Source: Ralstonia sp. UBA689
GTDB taxonomy: Bacteria; Pseudomonadota; Gammaproteobacteria; Burkholderiales; Burkholderiaceae
Length of the DNA: 64,000 nt
Reading direction: 5' to 3'
Assembly (NCBI RefSeq): GCF_002298975.1
Contig: NZ_DBMV01000021.1
Location: 1 to 64,000, forward strand
Shown: positions 48,361 to 57,282 of the stretch, piece by piece
Layout: every line of letters begins with the position of its first letter
Numbering within the stretch: position 1 is the stretch's first letter
The notes under the pieces: generated by a model
What the model was told of the DNA's origin: nothing
Database searches by the model: none
What the model saw: only the letters and a program-made list of their open reading frames with translations
Program-made: the position numbers and the translations under genes

Positions 48361-49428
48361 TTGCGCTGGCGCAGGTGACGCCTCGGGCGGCGGCTCGCTG
48401 TCGATGTGGCGTCCGCGCACGTGGAAGAGCGGCGTGCGGCCCGGCGTGACAGATACTTCCAGCCATTGATCGAGCGCCGGCGAGCCGTAGGTGCGCGCCC
48501 GCATGACGTGTGGGTCGGGGCGGCCGTTCTCATCCTTGAGGGGGCGGTCGAGCAGGAAGGTCTGGCTGGCGCCGTGAATCAGCAGCACGGCACCGTCGTA
48601 GTCACGCGTGAGAGCACGCAACTGGCGCTTGAGTGCGAGGTAGCCGTCGTGCGCACGGCGGCGCAACAGGCCATCCAGCAGGTTCGGTGAGCGGTGCCGC
48701 TCCCATCCGTCTTCAAACAGCGGATCGGCCTGCATCATGATCACCATGCCGGGCAGCTTGCGCTGGCGTGCGACGGCGAAGGCGCGCGCGAGCCACTGGC
48801 GGTTGGCTTCCAGACGGTCTTCGTATTCGCCGTTGCGGCCGCCGGCGGTCTTGTAGTTGTTGTTGTCGCCGGGCACGTTGAGGGTGACGAACAGCACGTC
48901 GTCGGCTTCCCAGCGTACGTTTTCGCGATAGCTGCGGAACTTGGCCTGGTCGGATTGGCGCATGACCGCCATGGCGCGCTGGCCGAGCGTGTTGTCGTCG
49001 GGATAGAACAGCTCGCGCAGGCGCAGCAGGCGCTCGACCGGGTCGAAGCGGCCGGCAGCCGGGCGCTGGCAGTCGCTCCAGTCGTGGTCGCCCGGGATGT
49101 AGACCAGCGGTGCGCTCAGGCTGTCGAGCAAGTCGTGGCGGGCTTCGAGCAGGTTGTCGGCGCACGATTCGTCGCGACCCTTCAGGTTGCCGAGGTGGAC
49201 GACGAAAGCCGGGTGCGCTGCGTCGATGGCGTCCAGCAGCGCGCGGGTGGGTGGCACGTCTTCGGGGTGTTCTGGCACGTTGCCGATGACTGCGAAGGTG
49301 AAACCGGCCGCTGCGGCAGGGCGGTCCTTGCTCTCCTTGGGCGCGGCCAGCACGGCAACCGGCACCGCTATCGCCAACGCAGCGGCAATGTGTTTTAGCG
49401 CGAGGGAAACCGAGCCGGGCCGGGTCAT
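48358..49428 (-). CDS. Secreted calcineurin-like phosphoesterase family protein, degenerate metal site
   Basis: The 356-residue protein has a signal peptide (AAALAIAVPVAVLAAP). It has the overall metallophosphoesterase layout, but usual metal ligands are altered: FAVIGNVPEH where DxH is expected, HLGNLKG where GDxxx is expected, QADP in the later His position and HGASQ instead of GHxH. Only GDHDW is close to the GNHD/E consensus. It may bind ligands without hydrolysing phosphate. Its start overlaps the mutS stop by 1 bp, so it is translated from the mutS transcript. Confidence 0.78.
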   Translation of the reverse strand: MTRPGSVSLALKHIAAALAIAVPVAVLAAPKESKDRPAAAAGFTFAVIGNVPEHPEDVPPTRALLDAIDAAHPAFVVHLGNLKGRDESCADNLLEARHDLLDSLSAPLVYIPGDHDWSDCQRPAAGRFDPVERLLRLRELFYPDDNTLGQRAMAVMRQSDQAKFRSYRENVRWEADDVLFVTLNVPGDNNNYKTAGGRNGEYEDRLEANRQWLARAFAVARQRKLPGMVIMMQADPLFEDGWERHRSPNLLDGLLRRRAHDGYLALKRQLRALTRDYDGAVLLIHGASQTFLLDRPLKDENGRPDPHVMRARTYGSPALDQWLEVSVTPGRTPLFHVRGRHIDSEPPPEASPAPAQ

Positions 49429-52088
49429 CAGGCGGATGGGTTGGCCAGCACTTTGAGCCGGTACAGCGCTTCCAGAGCTTCGCGCGGCGTCATGTCATCT
49501 GGGTCGATACCGTCAAGTGCATCGGCCAGCGCGCTGTGGGTTGCGCTGGCTTGCGCTTCGGCCGGAGTGTCGTCTTCGTCGTCGACGGAAGCGTCGGCGG
49601 CCAGTGCGAACAGATCGAGCTGCGGCGTGGCGCCGGTGTCAGCCGAATGCTGCTCCAGCCAAGCGAGGCGCTTGCGCGCGGCGCGGATGACAGGCTGCGG
49701 CACGCCCGCAAGCTGCGCGACCTGCAGGCCGTAGCTCTGGCTGGCCGGGCCGTCCTGGACGGCATGCAGGAAAACGATGCCGTCACCATGTTCGACGGCG
49801 GAAAGGTGCACGTTGGCGGCCTGCGCAAACTCTTGCGGCAGTTGCGTCAGCTCGAAATAGTGCGTGGCGAACAGCGTGTGGCTGCGATTGTGCGAGAGCA
49901 GGTGGCGCGCAATTGCCCAGGCGAGCGCCAGACCATCGAACGTGCTGGTGCCGCGACCGATCTCGTCCATCAGCACCAGGCTGTTGGGCGTGGCACGGTG
50001 GAGGATGGCGGCGGCTTCGGTCATCTCGACCATGAAGGTTGAGCGCCCGCCCGCCAGGTCGTCCGCTGCGCCGATGCGCGTGAAGATGCGGTCGATCGGG
50101 CCGATGGTGGCAGCTTCCGCCGGCACGAAGGCGCCTACGTAGGCCAGCAGCACGACCAGCGCCGTCTGGCGCATGAAGGTCGATTTACCGCCCATGTTCG
50201 GGCCGGTGATGAGCAGCAGCTTGCGCGCCTCCTGCAGCACGCAGTCGTTGGCGACGAACTGTTCGACCTGTTGCTCGACCACCGGGTGACGAGCGCGTGT
50301 CAGTTCGATGCCGGGCGCATCCGTCAGCGTCGGGCGGGACCACGACAGCGCATGCGCGCGCTCAGCGAGCGTCGCCAGCACGTCGGCCTGCGCCAGCGCG
50401 GCGGCAATGCGCTTGAACTCGGCCAGGTGCGGCAGCAGCTTCTGCAGCAATTCTTCGTAGAGGAGTTTCTCGCGCGACAGGGCGCGGTCCTGCGCTGAGA
50501 GCGCCTTGTCTTCGAACGCCTTCAGCTCGGGCGTGATGTAGCGCTCGGCGTTCTTGAGCGTCTGCCGGCGTCGGTAGTCATCCGGCACCTTGGCGGCTTG
50601 GCCGTTGGTGACCTCGATGTAGAAGCCGTGCACGCGGTTGTATTCGACACGCAGGTTGGCGATGCCGGTGCGCTCGCGCTCGCGCGCTTCCAGGTCAACC
50701 AGGAACTGGCCGCAGTTTTCGGAGATGTCGCGCAGCTCGTCCAGATCGGCATCGTAACCGCGGGCGATGACGCCGCCGTCGCGCACCATGGCGGCCGGCT
50801 CGGCCATCACGGCGCGCTGGAGCAGGGCGTGCGCGTCTTCGGGCAAGGTGAGCGAGGCGTACAACTCGGCCAGCAGTGCCGCTGCATCGTTCTGAGGCAG
50901 TTCTTCGCGAATTTCCGGCAGGCGTGCGAGCGTATCGCGCAGCGATGAGAGATCGCGCGGGCGCGCGGAGAGCAGCGCCAGCCGCCCGGTGATGCGCTCC
51001 ACATCCGACAGCGTGCGCAGCGTTGCGCGCAGCGTCTGCCAATCGCCGTCGAGCAAGGTCTCGATGGCCTGCTGACGTGCCTGCGGAACCGCGCGATCGC
51101 GCAGCGGGTGATGCAGCCAGTGGCGCAGCAGGCGGCTGCCCATGCTGGTCGAGCAGGTATCGAGCAGCGAGAACAGCGTGGGCGACTCCTGCCCGCGCAG
51201 CGTTTCGGTCAGTTCCAGGTTGCGGCGCGTGGCGGTATCCAGTCCGATGAATTCGCTCTCGTGCTCGACGGTCAGGCCGATCACATGGCGCAGCGACTGG
51301 CCCTGCGTGGCGGCTGCGTAATTCAGCAGCGCGCCGGCGGCGGCCAGCGCGGCTGTCAATGTTTCCGCGCCGAAGGCAACGAGGCTGGCCACGCCAAGCT
51401 GTTCGCGCAGGCGGCGCGCGCCGGCTTCCACATCGAAGTGCCAGTCGGGCAATCGTGTGCGTGCAACGTCGATCTGGATGGCGTTGAGGGTGGCGTCGTC
51501 GGCCAGCACCTCGGCGGGGCGGATGCGTTCGAGTTCGCGCTCAAGCTGGTCGGGATTGCACTCCATCACGCGCAGTTCACCGCCGACGAGGTTGAGCCAC
51601 GCCAGGCCGATCAACGGAGCGGTGCCGCGCTTGCCCGGCAGGTGCGCGATGGCCAGCAGATGGTTGTTGACCTTGTCGGAGAGCAGCGCGGCGTCCGTCA
51701 ACGTGCCGGGTGTGACGACGCGCACGACCTTGCGCTCTACGGGCCCCTTGGTGGTGGCCGGGTCGCCGATCTGTTCGCAGATGGCAACGGATTCGCCCAG
51801 CTTGACCAGCTTGGCGAGGTATTGCTCGACCGCGTGAAACGGCACGCCCGCCATGCGGATCGGCATGCCGTTGGTGCTGCCGCGCGCGGTGAGCGTGATA
51901 TCGAGCAGGCGGGCGGCTTTCTCTGCGTCTTCAAAGAAGAGCTCGTAGAAGTCGCCCATGCGGTAGAAGACAAGCGTGTGCGGGTGCCCCGATTTGAGCC
52001 GCAAATATTGCTGCATCATCGGGGTGTGCTTGTCGAAGGGGCCGTATTTCGGGTCGATCTCCAGAGCCGGAGCGGAGTGTTCAGCCAT
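49428..52088 (-). CDS. mutS: DNA mismatch repair protein MutS
   Basis: The 886-residue mismatch-recognition ATPase starts at ATG 52088, giving an N-terminal HTPMMQQYLRLKSGHP. The mismatch-contacting Phe-x-Glu is in FYRMGDFYELFFEDA. Core domains follow, then the ATPase with Walker A TGPNMGGKST, LLAYVGAFVPA, Walker B SLVLMDEIGRGTSTFDG and TLFATHYFELTQL. The end (about 800-886) carries the dimer/tetramer region. An in-frame ATG 50 codons upstream is not needed. The downstream phosphoesterase gene overlaps by 1 bp. Confidence 0.98.
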   Translation of the reverse strand: MAEHSAPALEIDPKYGPFDKHTPMMQQYLRLKSGHPHTLVFYRMGDFYELFFEDAEKAARLLDITLTARGSTNGMPIRMAGVPFHAVEQYLAKLVKLGESVAICEQIGDPATTKGPVERKVVRVVTPGTLTDAALLSDKVNNHLLAIAHLPGKRGTAPLIGLAWLNLVGGELRVMECNPDQLERELERIRPAEVLADDATLNAIQIDVARTRLPDWHFDVEAGARRLREQLGVASLVAFGAETLTAALAAAGALLNYAAATQGQSLRHVIGLTVEHESEFIGLDTATRRNLELTETLRGQESPTLFSLLDTCSTSMGSRLLRHWLHHPLRDRAVPQARQQAIETLLDGDWQTLRATLRTLSDVERITGRLALLSARPRDLSSLRDTLARLPEIREELPQNDAAALLAELYASLTLPEDAHALLQRAVMAEPAAMVRDGGVIARGYDADLDELRDISENCGQFLVDLEARERERTGIANLRVEYNRVHGFYIEVTNGQAAKVPDDYRRRQTLKNAERYITPELKAFEDKALSAQDRALSREKLLYEELLQKLLPHLAEFKRIAAALAQADVLATLAERAHALSWSRPTLTDAPGIELTRARHPVVEQQVEQFVANDCVLQEARKLLLITGPNMGGKSTFMRQTALVVLLAYVGAFVPAEAATIGPIDRIFTRIGAADDLAGGRSTFMVEMTEAAAILHRATPNSLVLMDEIGRGTSTFDGLALAWAIARHLLSHNRSHTLFATHYFELTQLPQEFAQAANVHLSAVEHGDGIVFLHAVQDGPASQSYGLQVAQLAGVPQPVIRAARKRLAWLEQHSADTGATPQLDLFALAADASVDDEDDTPAEAQASATHSALADALDGIDPDDMTPREALEALYRLKVLANPSA

Positions 52089-52188
52089 GCGGTGCAAATG
52101 GGTACTAAGGCGCGGCACGCGATCGATTGGTCGCGCGCGGAGTGTGTTCAATCGCGCAATTGTTGCATACCCGCGATGCCGTTTCACC

Positions 52189-53082
52189 TCAGGCAGCTTG
52201 CGCGAGTCGGGCTTCGAGAAAATCCAGGAAGCACGCAATGCGCGATGCCAGTTGCGTGTTGCGGTAACAGACCGCGTGGATGGGCTGCAGGACCTCCACC
52301 GTAGCGTCGGGCAGCACCTGCACGAGATCGCCGCGGCGGCGGTCGTCGGCGGTCATGAAATCGGCCAGGCAGACGATGCCGGCGCCTTGCAGGGCGAGTT
52401 GGCGCAGGGTTTCACCGCTGGAGGCTTTCAGCGCGGGGGTGATGCGCAGTTGATCGCCGTGCGGGCCGCGCAGGGGCCAGTGATTCAGCGATTCGGGTTG
52501 GACGAAGCCGAGCAGGGCGTGGTTCTGCAGATCGTTCACGCTGCGCGGTCGGCCGTGCGCTTTCAGATAAGCGGGGCTTGCCAGCACGCGCAGCCGCCTC
52601 GTTCCGAGCAGTCGCGCCCGCAGTGTGGAGTCCCGCAGCGTGCCAATGCGGATGGCGACGTCAGTGTCTTCTTCCAGTAGGTCGATGATCAGGTCGTTGG
52701 TGTTCAGCTCCAGCTCGATCTGCGGATACTGCGCGCGGAAGTCCGGCACCAGCGGCGCGATCACGTGCAGCATGAACGGCATGGCGGCATTCACGCGCAG
52801 GCGTCCGGCGGGCTGCTGGCGACGCAGGGCGATCTGCTCTTCGGCTTCGTCCACGGCAGAGAGGATCTGCCGCGCTTGCACCAGGAAGAGCGTGCCTTCG
52901 TCGGTCAGTACCAGGCGGCGCGTGGTGCGTGAGAGCAGGGTGGTTTCCAGCTTTTCTTCCAGCCGACGCAGCGCGCGGCTCACGCCAGAGACGGTCTGGC
53001 CGAGCTGCTCAGCGGCGGCGGTGACCGAGCCGGTATCGACCACGGTCCGGAAAGCGAGCAGTTCTTCAAGCGTGGTTTTCAT
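52189..53082 (-). CDS. LysR-family transcriptional regulator
   Basis: The 297-residue protein has an N-terminal helix-turn-helix (LLAFRTVVDTGSVTAAAEQL, TVSGVSRALRRLEEKL). The CrgA/PA-type effector-binding domain starts near 90 (GRLRVNAAMPFMLHVIAPL, VAIRIGTLRDSTLRARLLG). It diverges from an MFS exporter at 53184, followed by an aldo-keto reductase, which are its probable targets. Start at ATG 53082; an in-frame ATG 26 codons upstream would add a cysteine-rich leader not seen in the family. Confidence 0.92.
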   Translation of the reverse strand: MKTTLEELLAFRTVVDTGSVTAAAEQLGQTVSGVSRALRRLEEKLETTLLSRTTRRLVLTDEGTLFLVQARQILSAVDEAEEQIALRRQQPAGRLRVNAAMPFMLHVIAPLVPDFRAQYPQIELELNTNDLIIDLLEEDTDVAIRIGTLRDSTLRARLLGTRRLRVLASPAYLKAHGRPRSVNDLQNHALLGFVQPESLNHWPLRGPHGDQLRITPALKASSGETLRQLALQGAGIVCLADFMTADDRRRGDLVQVLPDATVEVLQPIHAVCYRNTQLASRIACFLDFLEARLAQAA

Positions 53083-53183
53083 TGCGATTATCAATTCCAA
53101 GTCAAAAGTATTCTGCACAACGCGGGGTTTTTTGCAAAGGCAGGCGACGCGACACTCCACCCATCGATTTCACGGAGGTCACC

Positions 53184-54386
53184 ATGCCTATTGCCTTGTT
53201 TGCGCTCACCCTGAGCGCGTTCGCCATCGGGACGACGGAGTTCGTCATCGTTGGCCTGATCCCTACGGTAGCGGCTGATTTGGGCGTCACACTGCCTTCG
53301 GCCGGGCTGCTGGTCAGCTTGTATGCGCTGGGCGTGGCCGTCGGCGCGCCGGTGTTGACGGCGCTGACGGGGCGCTTGCCGCGCAAGACGCTGCTGCTGT
53401 CGCTCATGGCGCTGTTCACGCTGGGCAACCTGTTGGCGTGGCGCGCGCCGACGTATGAATCGCTGGTGCTGGCGCGCGTGCTGACGGGGCTGGCGCACGG
53501 CGTGTTCTTCTCGATCGGCTCGACCATTGCCACCGGCCTCGTACCGAAGGAGAAGGCCGCAAGCGCCATCGCCATCATGTTCACCGGCCTGACCGTGGCC
53601 CTGGTGACCGGGGTGCCCCTGGGCACCTTCATTGGCCAGCATTTCGGCTGGCGCGAGACCTTCCTGGCGGTGTCGGCGCTGGGTGTGATCGCCTTCGTGG
53701 GCAGCCTGCTGTTCGTGCCGCGCAACATCGCGCATACGCCACCGGCTTCGCTTGCGCAGCAGGCCAAGGTGCTGGCGCAGCCGCGCCTGCTGATGGTCTA
53801 TGCCAAGACGGCCATCGGCTACGGCGGCTCGTTCATCCCGTTCACGTTCCTGGCGCCGATCCTGCAGGACGTGGCTGGCTTTAGCGCGGGGGCGGTGGGT
53901 TGGGTGATGTTGGTCTACGGTGTGTCGGTGGCAGCCGGGAACCTGTGGGGCGGTCGGCTGGCCGATCGCAAGGGGCCGATCGCGGCGCTGCAGATCATCT
54001 TTGCGCTGTTGGCGGCGGTGCTCTTGCTGTTCACCTTCACGGCGCACCATCCGTGGACGGCCGTGGCGACGGTGTTGCTGTGGGGGGCGGTGGCGTTCGG
54101 CAACGTGCCGGGGTTGCAAGTGTACGTGGTCAAGCAGGCCGAGCGCTTCACGCCGCAGGCTGTGGATGTGGCCTCGGGCCTGAACATTGCAGCCTTCAAT
54201 CTGGGTATTGCCGGCGCGGCCTGGGCTGGCGGGCTGATCGTTACCCACCTGGGCCTGATGCATACGCCGTGGATTGGTGCGCTGGTGGTGCTGGTGTCGC
54301 TGGGGCTGACCTCCTGGAGTGGCGTGCTTGATCGCCGCAGCGGCATCGGCCCGCGCTTTGATGGCCCGATGCCCGCCGGTCATTGA
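53184..54386 (+). CDS. MFS exporter, YdhP/sugar-efflux-like
   Basis: The 400-residue transporter has twelve hydrophobic segments. The first, LSAFAIGTTEFVIVGLIP, is the signature of the YdhP/AraJ/SotB-like DHA1 subgroup. The loop motif TGRLPRKTLLL and the GNVPGLQVYVVKQA segment also fit. ATG at 53184 follows CACGGAGGT, a strong ribosome site. The substrate is unknown. It is probably co-transcribed with the reductase 30 bp downstream and regulated by the divergent LysR protein. Confidence 0.9.
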   Translation: MPIALFALTLSAFAIGTTEFVIVGLIPTVAADLGVTLPSAGLLVSLYALGVAVGAPVLTALTGRLPRKTLLLSLMALFTLGNLLAWRAPTYESLVLARVLTGLAHGVFFSIGSTIATGLVPKEKAASAIAIMFTGLTVALVTGVPLGTFIGQHFGWRETFLAVSALGVIAFVGSLLFVPRNIAHTPPASLAQQAKVLAQPRLLMVYAKTAIGYGGSFIPFTFLAPILQDVAGFSAGAVGWVMLVYGVSVAAGNLWGGRLADRKGPIAALQIIFALLAAVLLLFTFTAHHPWTAVATVLLWGAVAFGNVPGLQVYVVKQAERFTPQAVDVASGLNIAAFNLGIAGAAWAGGLIVTHLGLMHTPWIGALVVLVSLGLTSWSGVLDRRSGIGPRFDGPMPAGH

Positions 54387-54416
54387 TTCAACTTCAATCA
54401 ACACAAGGACAATGCA

Positions 54417-55250
54417 ATGAGCAACGCTTTCAACGTCCCCGTCTTTGGCCTGGGCACCTTCCGCCTGAAGGGCCAGACCGCGATCGACTCGGTGCGCAAC
54501 GCGCTGGAACTTGGTTATCGCGCCATCGATACGGCACAGATCTACGAGAACGAAGCCGAGGTCGGTCAGGCCATCGCCGAATCGGGCGTGGCGCGCAGGG
54601 ACATCTTTCTCACCACCAAGATCTGGGTCAGCAACTTCGCGGCCGACAAGCTCATCCCCAGCCTGAAGGAGAGTCTCGCCAAGCTGCGCACGGAGCAGGT
54701 GGACCTGACGTTGATCCACTGGCCGTCGCCCAAGGGCGAGGTGCCGATGACGGAGTACCTGGGCGCTTTGGCAGAGGCCAAACAGTTGGGACTTACGCGC
54801 GCGCTGGGGGTGTCGAACTTTACCGTGCCGTTGCTCAAGAAGGCCATCGATATCGTGGGCACGCAGAACGTCGCCACCAACCAGATCGAACTGCATCCGT
54901 ATCTGCAGAACCGCAAAGTGATGGCGTTCGCGCAAAGCGTTGGCATCCACGTGACGTCCTACATGACGCTGGGCGTGGGCAAGGTGCTGACTGATCCGGT
55001 CATTGCGGACATAGCAGGCGCGCACGGCGCGACGCCCGCCCAGGTGGCGCTGGCATGGGCCATGCAGCAGGGCTATTCGGTGATCCCATCGTCCACGCGC
55101 CGCGCCAACCTGGAAAGCAACCTGGCTGCCTGCACGCTGCGCCTGACCGGTGACGACATGGCCCGTATCGCCACGCTGGACCGCGGTGAGCGCATCGCCA
55201 ACCCGTCGGGCATCGCCCCCGATTGGGATGCATCGGTGCCCGGTGGCTGA
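54417..55250 (+). CDS. dkgB: Aldo-keto reductase DkgB (2,5-didehydrogluconate reductase)
   Basis: The 277-residue NADPH-dependent reductase of the AKR5 type has the catalytic tetrad visible: Asp in YRAIDTAQIY with Tyr right after, Lys in FLTTKIWV and His in LIHWPSPKG. The coenzyme-binding IPSSTRRANLESN is near the C-terminus. Family members reduce 2,5-diketogluconate and other aldehydes. It follows the MFS gene with 30 bp spacing. Confidence 0.92.
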   Translation: MSNAFNVPVFGLGTFRLKGQTAIDSVRNALELGYRAIDTAQIYENEAEVGQAIAESGVARRDIFLTTKIWVSNFAADKLIPSLKESLAKLRTEQVDLTLIHWPSPKGEVPMTEYLGALAEAKQLGLTRALGVSNFTVPLLKKAIDIVGTQNVATNQIELHPYLQNRKVMAFAQSVGIHVTSYMTLGVGKVLTDPVIADIAGAHGATPAQVALAWAMQQGYSVIPSSTRRANLESNLAACTLRLTGDDMARIATLDRGERIANPSGIAPDWDASVPGG

Positions 55251-55260
55251 GCGTTCAAGC

Positions 55261-55288
55261 TCAAGATTGCTGAACATGTTGCCGATAG
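55261..55288 (+). promoter_or_regulatory. FliA (sigma-28) promoter of first chemoreceptor gene
   Basis: TCAAGATT (55261-55268), 12 bp, then GCCGATAG (55281-55288). This matches the flagellar sigma factor consensus (TCAAGTTT-N12-GCCGATAA type) at 14 of 16 positions. The predicted start lies about 70 bp before the ATG at 55366. Confidence 0.85.
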
Positions 55289-55365
55289 ACCATCCGGACT
55301 TCTAAAACCAATGGGAGATGCTTTGCGCACATTGCGCGGGTGGCTTCCGCCCCGGAGACTCTGGA

Positions 55366-57207
55366 ATGAGCAAGTTCAGCTTCCGCCAAAAGCTTTGGCT
55401 GCCGCTGGTGATCAGCCTTGTCGCGCTGACCCTGATCTCGGTATTCAACGCCTATCAGGCGCGGGAGATTCGCATCGAGGAGCGCAAGAACAGCCTCGTC
55501 AGCGTGACCACCATGGCCATGAACCTGGCCAAGCAGTACGACGACCTGGCCAAGAGCGGCACCCTGACCAAGGAGGAGGCGCAGAAGCAGGCGCTGGACC
55601 GCTTCAAGGCGCTGCGCTACGACAAGGACGGCTACTTCACCATCACCAGTTCCAACAACATCGTGGTGATGCACCCGATCAAGGTGGACTTCATCGGCAA
55701 GGACCAATCCGGCTTCAAGGATGCTCAAGGCACGCCCGTCTACATCAACCTGACCAACGCCTCCCGCGACCCCAACGGTGGATTTACCAGCTATGTCTGG
55801 CCAAAGGTCGGCGGCACGGAGCCTGTGCCAAAAACTGCCTTTGCCATCCGCTACGAGCCGTGGGACTGGGTGTTCTCGACCGGCGTCTACGTAGACGACA
55901 TCAACGCGGCGTTCATGACGTCGCTGTACAAGACCGGTGGCATGCTGGTGTTGGTGGCGGGGCTGCTGGTCGTGCTGGGCACGATTGCCAACCGTAGCCT
56001 GCTTCGCACGCTGGGCGGCGACCCGGGCTACGCGGCGGATGTGGCTACCCGCATTGCCGGCGGCGACCTGACCGTAGAGATCCACACCCGCGCCGATGAC
56101 CAGCACAGCCTGCTCTACGCCATGGGCCGCATGCGCGGTGCGCTGGTGCAGACCATCGGCCGCATCAAGGGCGCATCCGACACCATCGGCACCGCCACGC
56201 GCGAGATCGCCAGCGGCAACCTGGACTTGTCGTCGCGCACCGAGCAGCAGGCCAGCTCGCTGGAAGAGACGGCCTCGGCCATGGAAGAACTGATGTCGAC
56301 CGTGCAGCAGAACGCCGACAACGCGCAGCAAGCCAATCAGCTTGCCGCGTCCGCCTCCGACGTGGCCGTGCGCGGCGGTGATGTGGTGACGCGCGTGGTG
56401 GAGACGATGGGCTCGATCAATACCTCGTCGCGCAAGATCGTCGACATCATCGGCGTGATCGACGGCATCGCTTTCCAGACCAACATCCTGGCGCTCAACG
56501 CTGCCGTGGAAGCGGCGCGTGCCGGCGAACAGGGGCGCGGTTTCGCGGTCGTGGCCGGCGAGGTGCGCAGCCTCGCGCAGCGCAGCGCGGCGGCTGCCAA
56601 GGAGATCAAGGCGCTGATCGATGATTCCGTCGTCAACGTGGATGCCGGCAGCGCGCTGGTGGAAGAGGCCGGCACGACCATGCGCGAGATCGTCGCGAGC
56701 GTAAAGCGCGTGACCGACATCGTCGGGGAGATCTCCGCCGCGAGTCAGGAGCAACGCTCGGGCATCGAAGAAGTGAGCCATGCCGTCACGCAGCTCGACG
56801 ACGCCACGCAGCAGAACGCCGCGCTGGTGGAGCAGGCCGCCGCCGCCGCGCAGTCGCTGGAAGAGCAGGCCGTGAGCCTCACGCAGATCGTCGCGCAGTT
56901 CCGCCTGGATGCCGCTGCATTGCACTCGACACCGGCGGTGATTGCCAAGCCCGCGCCGGTGGCCGCACCTGCTGCGCCCGCTGCACCCAAGACCGTGGCG
57001 CCGCGCCGCGAGCCCGCCAAGCCGAGCGTTGAAGCGGCCAGCCCCAAGCTGACGTCACGCAAGGCGCCGGTGCTGAGCAAGTCCGCCGATAGAAAGCCTG
57101 CCGACACGCCCTCGGTTGCTGCGCCAATTGCGGCTGTGCCCGCCAGCCTCGCCAAGGCCAAGCCCCTGGTGGCTGCCGGCGACGATTCCGACTGGGAAAC
57201 CTTCTGA
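55366..57207 (+). CDS. Methyl-accepting chemotaxis protein with Cache domain
   Basis: The 613-residue chemoreceptor has a membrane helix near 10-33 and a periplasmic single-Cache domain at about 35-185 (FKALRYDKDGYFTITSSNN). A second membrane helix lies near 192-212, followed by HAMP and a long signalling coiled coil. The coiled-coil tip is IDGIAFQTNILALNAAVEAA, with methylation helices around it. The extreme C-terminus after a Pro/Ala-rich linker is DWETF, the pentapeptide that tethers CheR/CheB. A FliA-type promoter lies upstream, so it belongs to the flagellar regulon. The ligand may be a small carboxylate, as for other Cache receptors (inference). Confidence 0.96.
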   Translation: MSKFSFRQKLWLPLVISLVALTLISVFNAYQAREIRIEERKNSLVSVTTMAMNLAKQYDDLAKSGTLTKEEAQKQALDRFKALRYDKDGYFTITSSNNIVVMHPIKVDFIGKDQSGFKDAQGTPVYINLTNASRDPNGGFTSYVWPKVGGTEPVPKTAFAIRYEPWDWVFSTGVYVDDINAAFMTSLYKTGGMLVLVAGLLVVLGTIANRSLLRTLGGDPGYAADVATRIAGGDLTVEIHTRADDQHSLLYAMGRMRGALVQTIGRIKGASDTIGTATREIASGNLDLSSRTEQQASSLEETASAMEELMSTVQQNADNAQQANQLAASASDVAVRGGDVVTRVVETMGSINTSSRKIVDIIGVIDGIAFQTNILALNAAVEAARAGEQGRGFAVVAGEVRSLAQRSAAAAKEIKALIDDSVVNVDAGSALVEEAGTTMREIVASVKRVTDIVGEISAASQEQRSGIEEVSHAVTQLDDATQQNAALVEQAAAAAQSLEEQAVSLTQIVAQFRLDAAALHSTPAVIAKPAPVAAPAAPAAPKTVAPRREPAKPSVEAASPKLTSRKAPVLSKSADRKPADTPSVAAPIAAVPASLAKAKPLVAAGDDSDWETF

Positions 57208-57239
57208 TCCTGCGCGTGCAATCGCGTACCTGCCTGCTG

Positions 57240-57267
57240 CCGGCCCGCACAATTGTTCGCGGGCCGG
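57240..57267 (+). other. 9-bp hairpin between the two chemoreceptor genes
   Basis: CCGGCCCGC (57240-57248) and GCGGGCCGG (57259-57267) form a perfect stem with a 10-nt AT-rich loop, 15 bp before the next ATG. No T-run follows, so it could modulate translation or readthrough of the second receptor. Confidence 0.5.
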
Positions 57268-57282
57268 ATTCTGGAGACAACG

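Noticed and set aside
53091..55277. A 728-codon open frame on the minus strand opposite the MFS and dkgB genes
   Set aside because: It mirrors the codon bias of well-recognised genes in a GC-rich genome, has His/Arg/Gln-rich low-complexity composition and no family resemblance.
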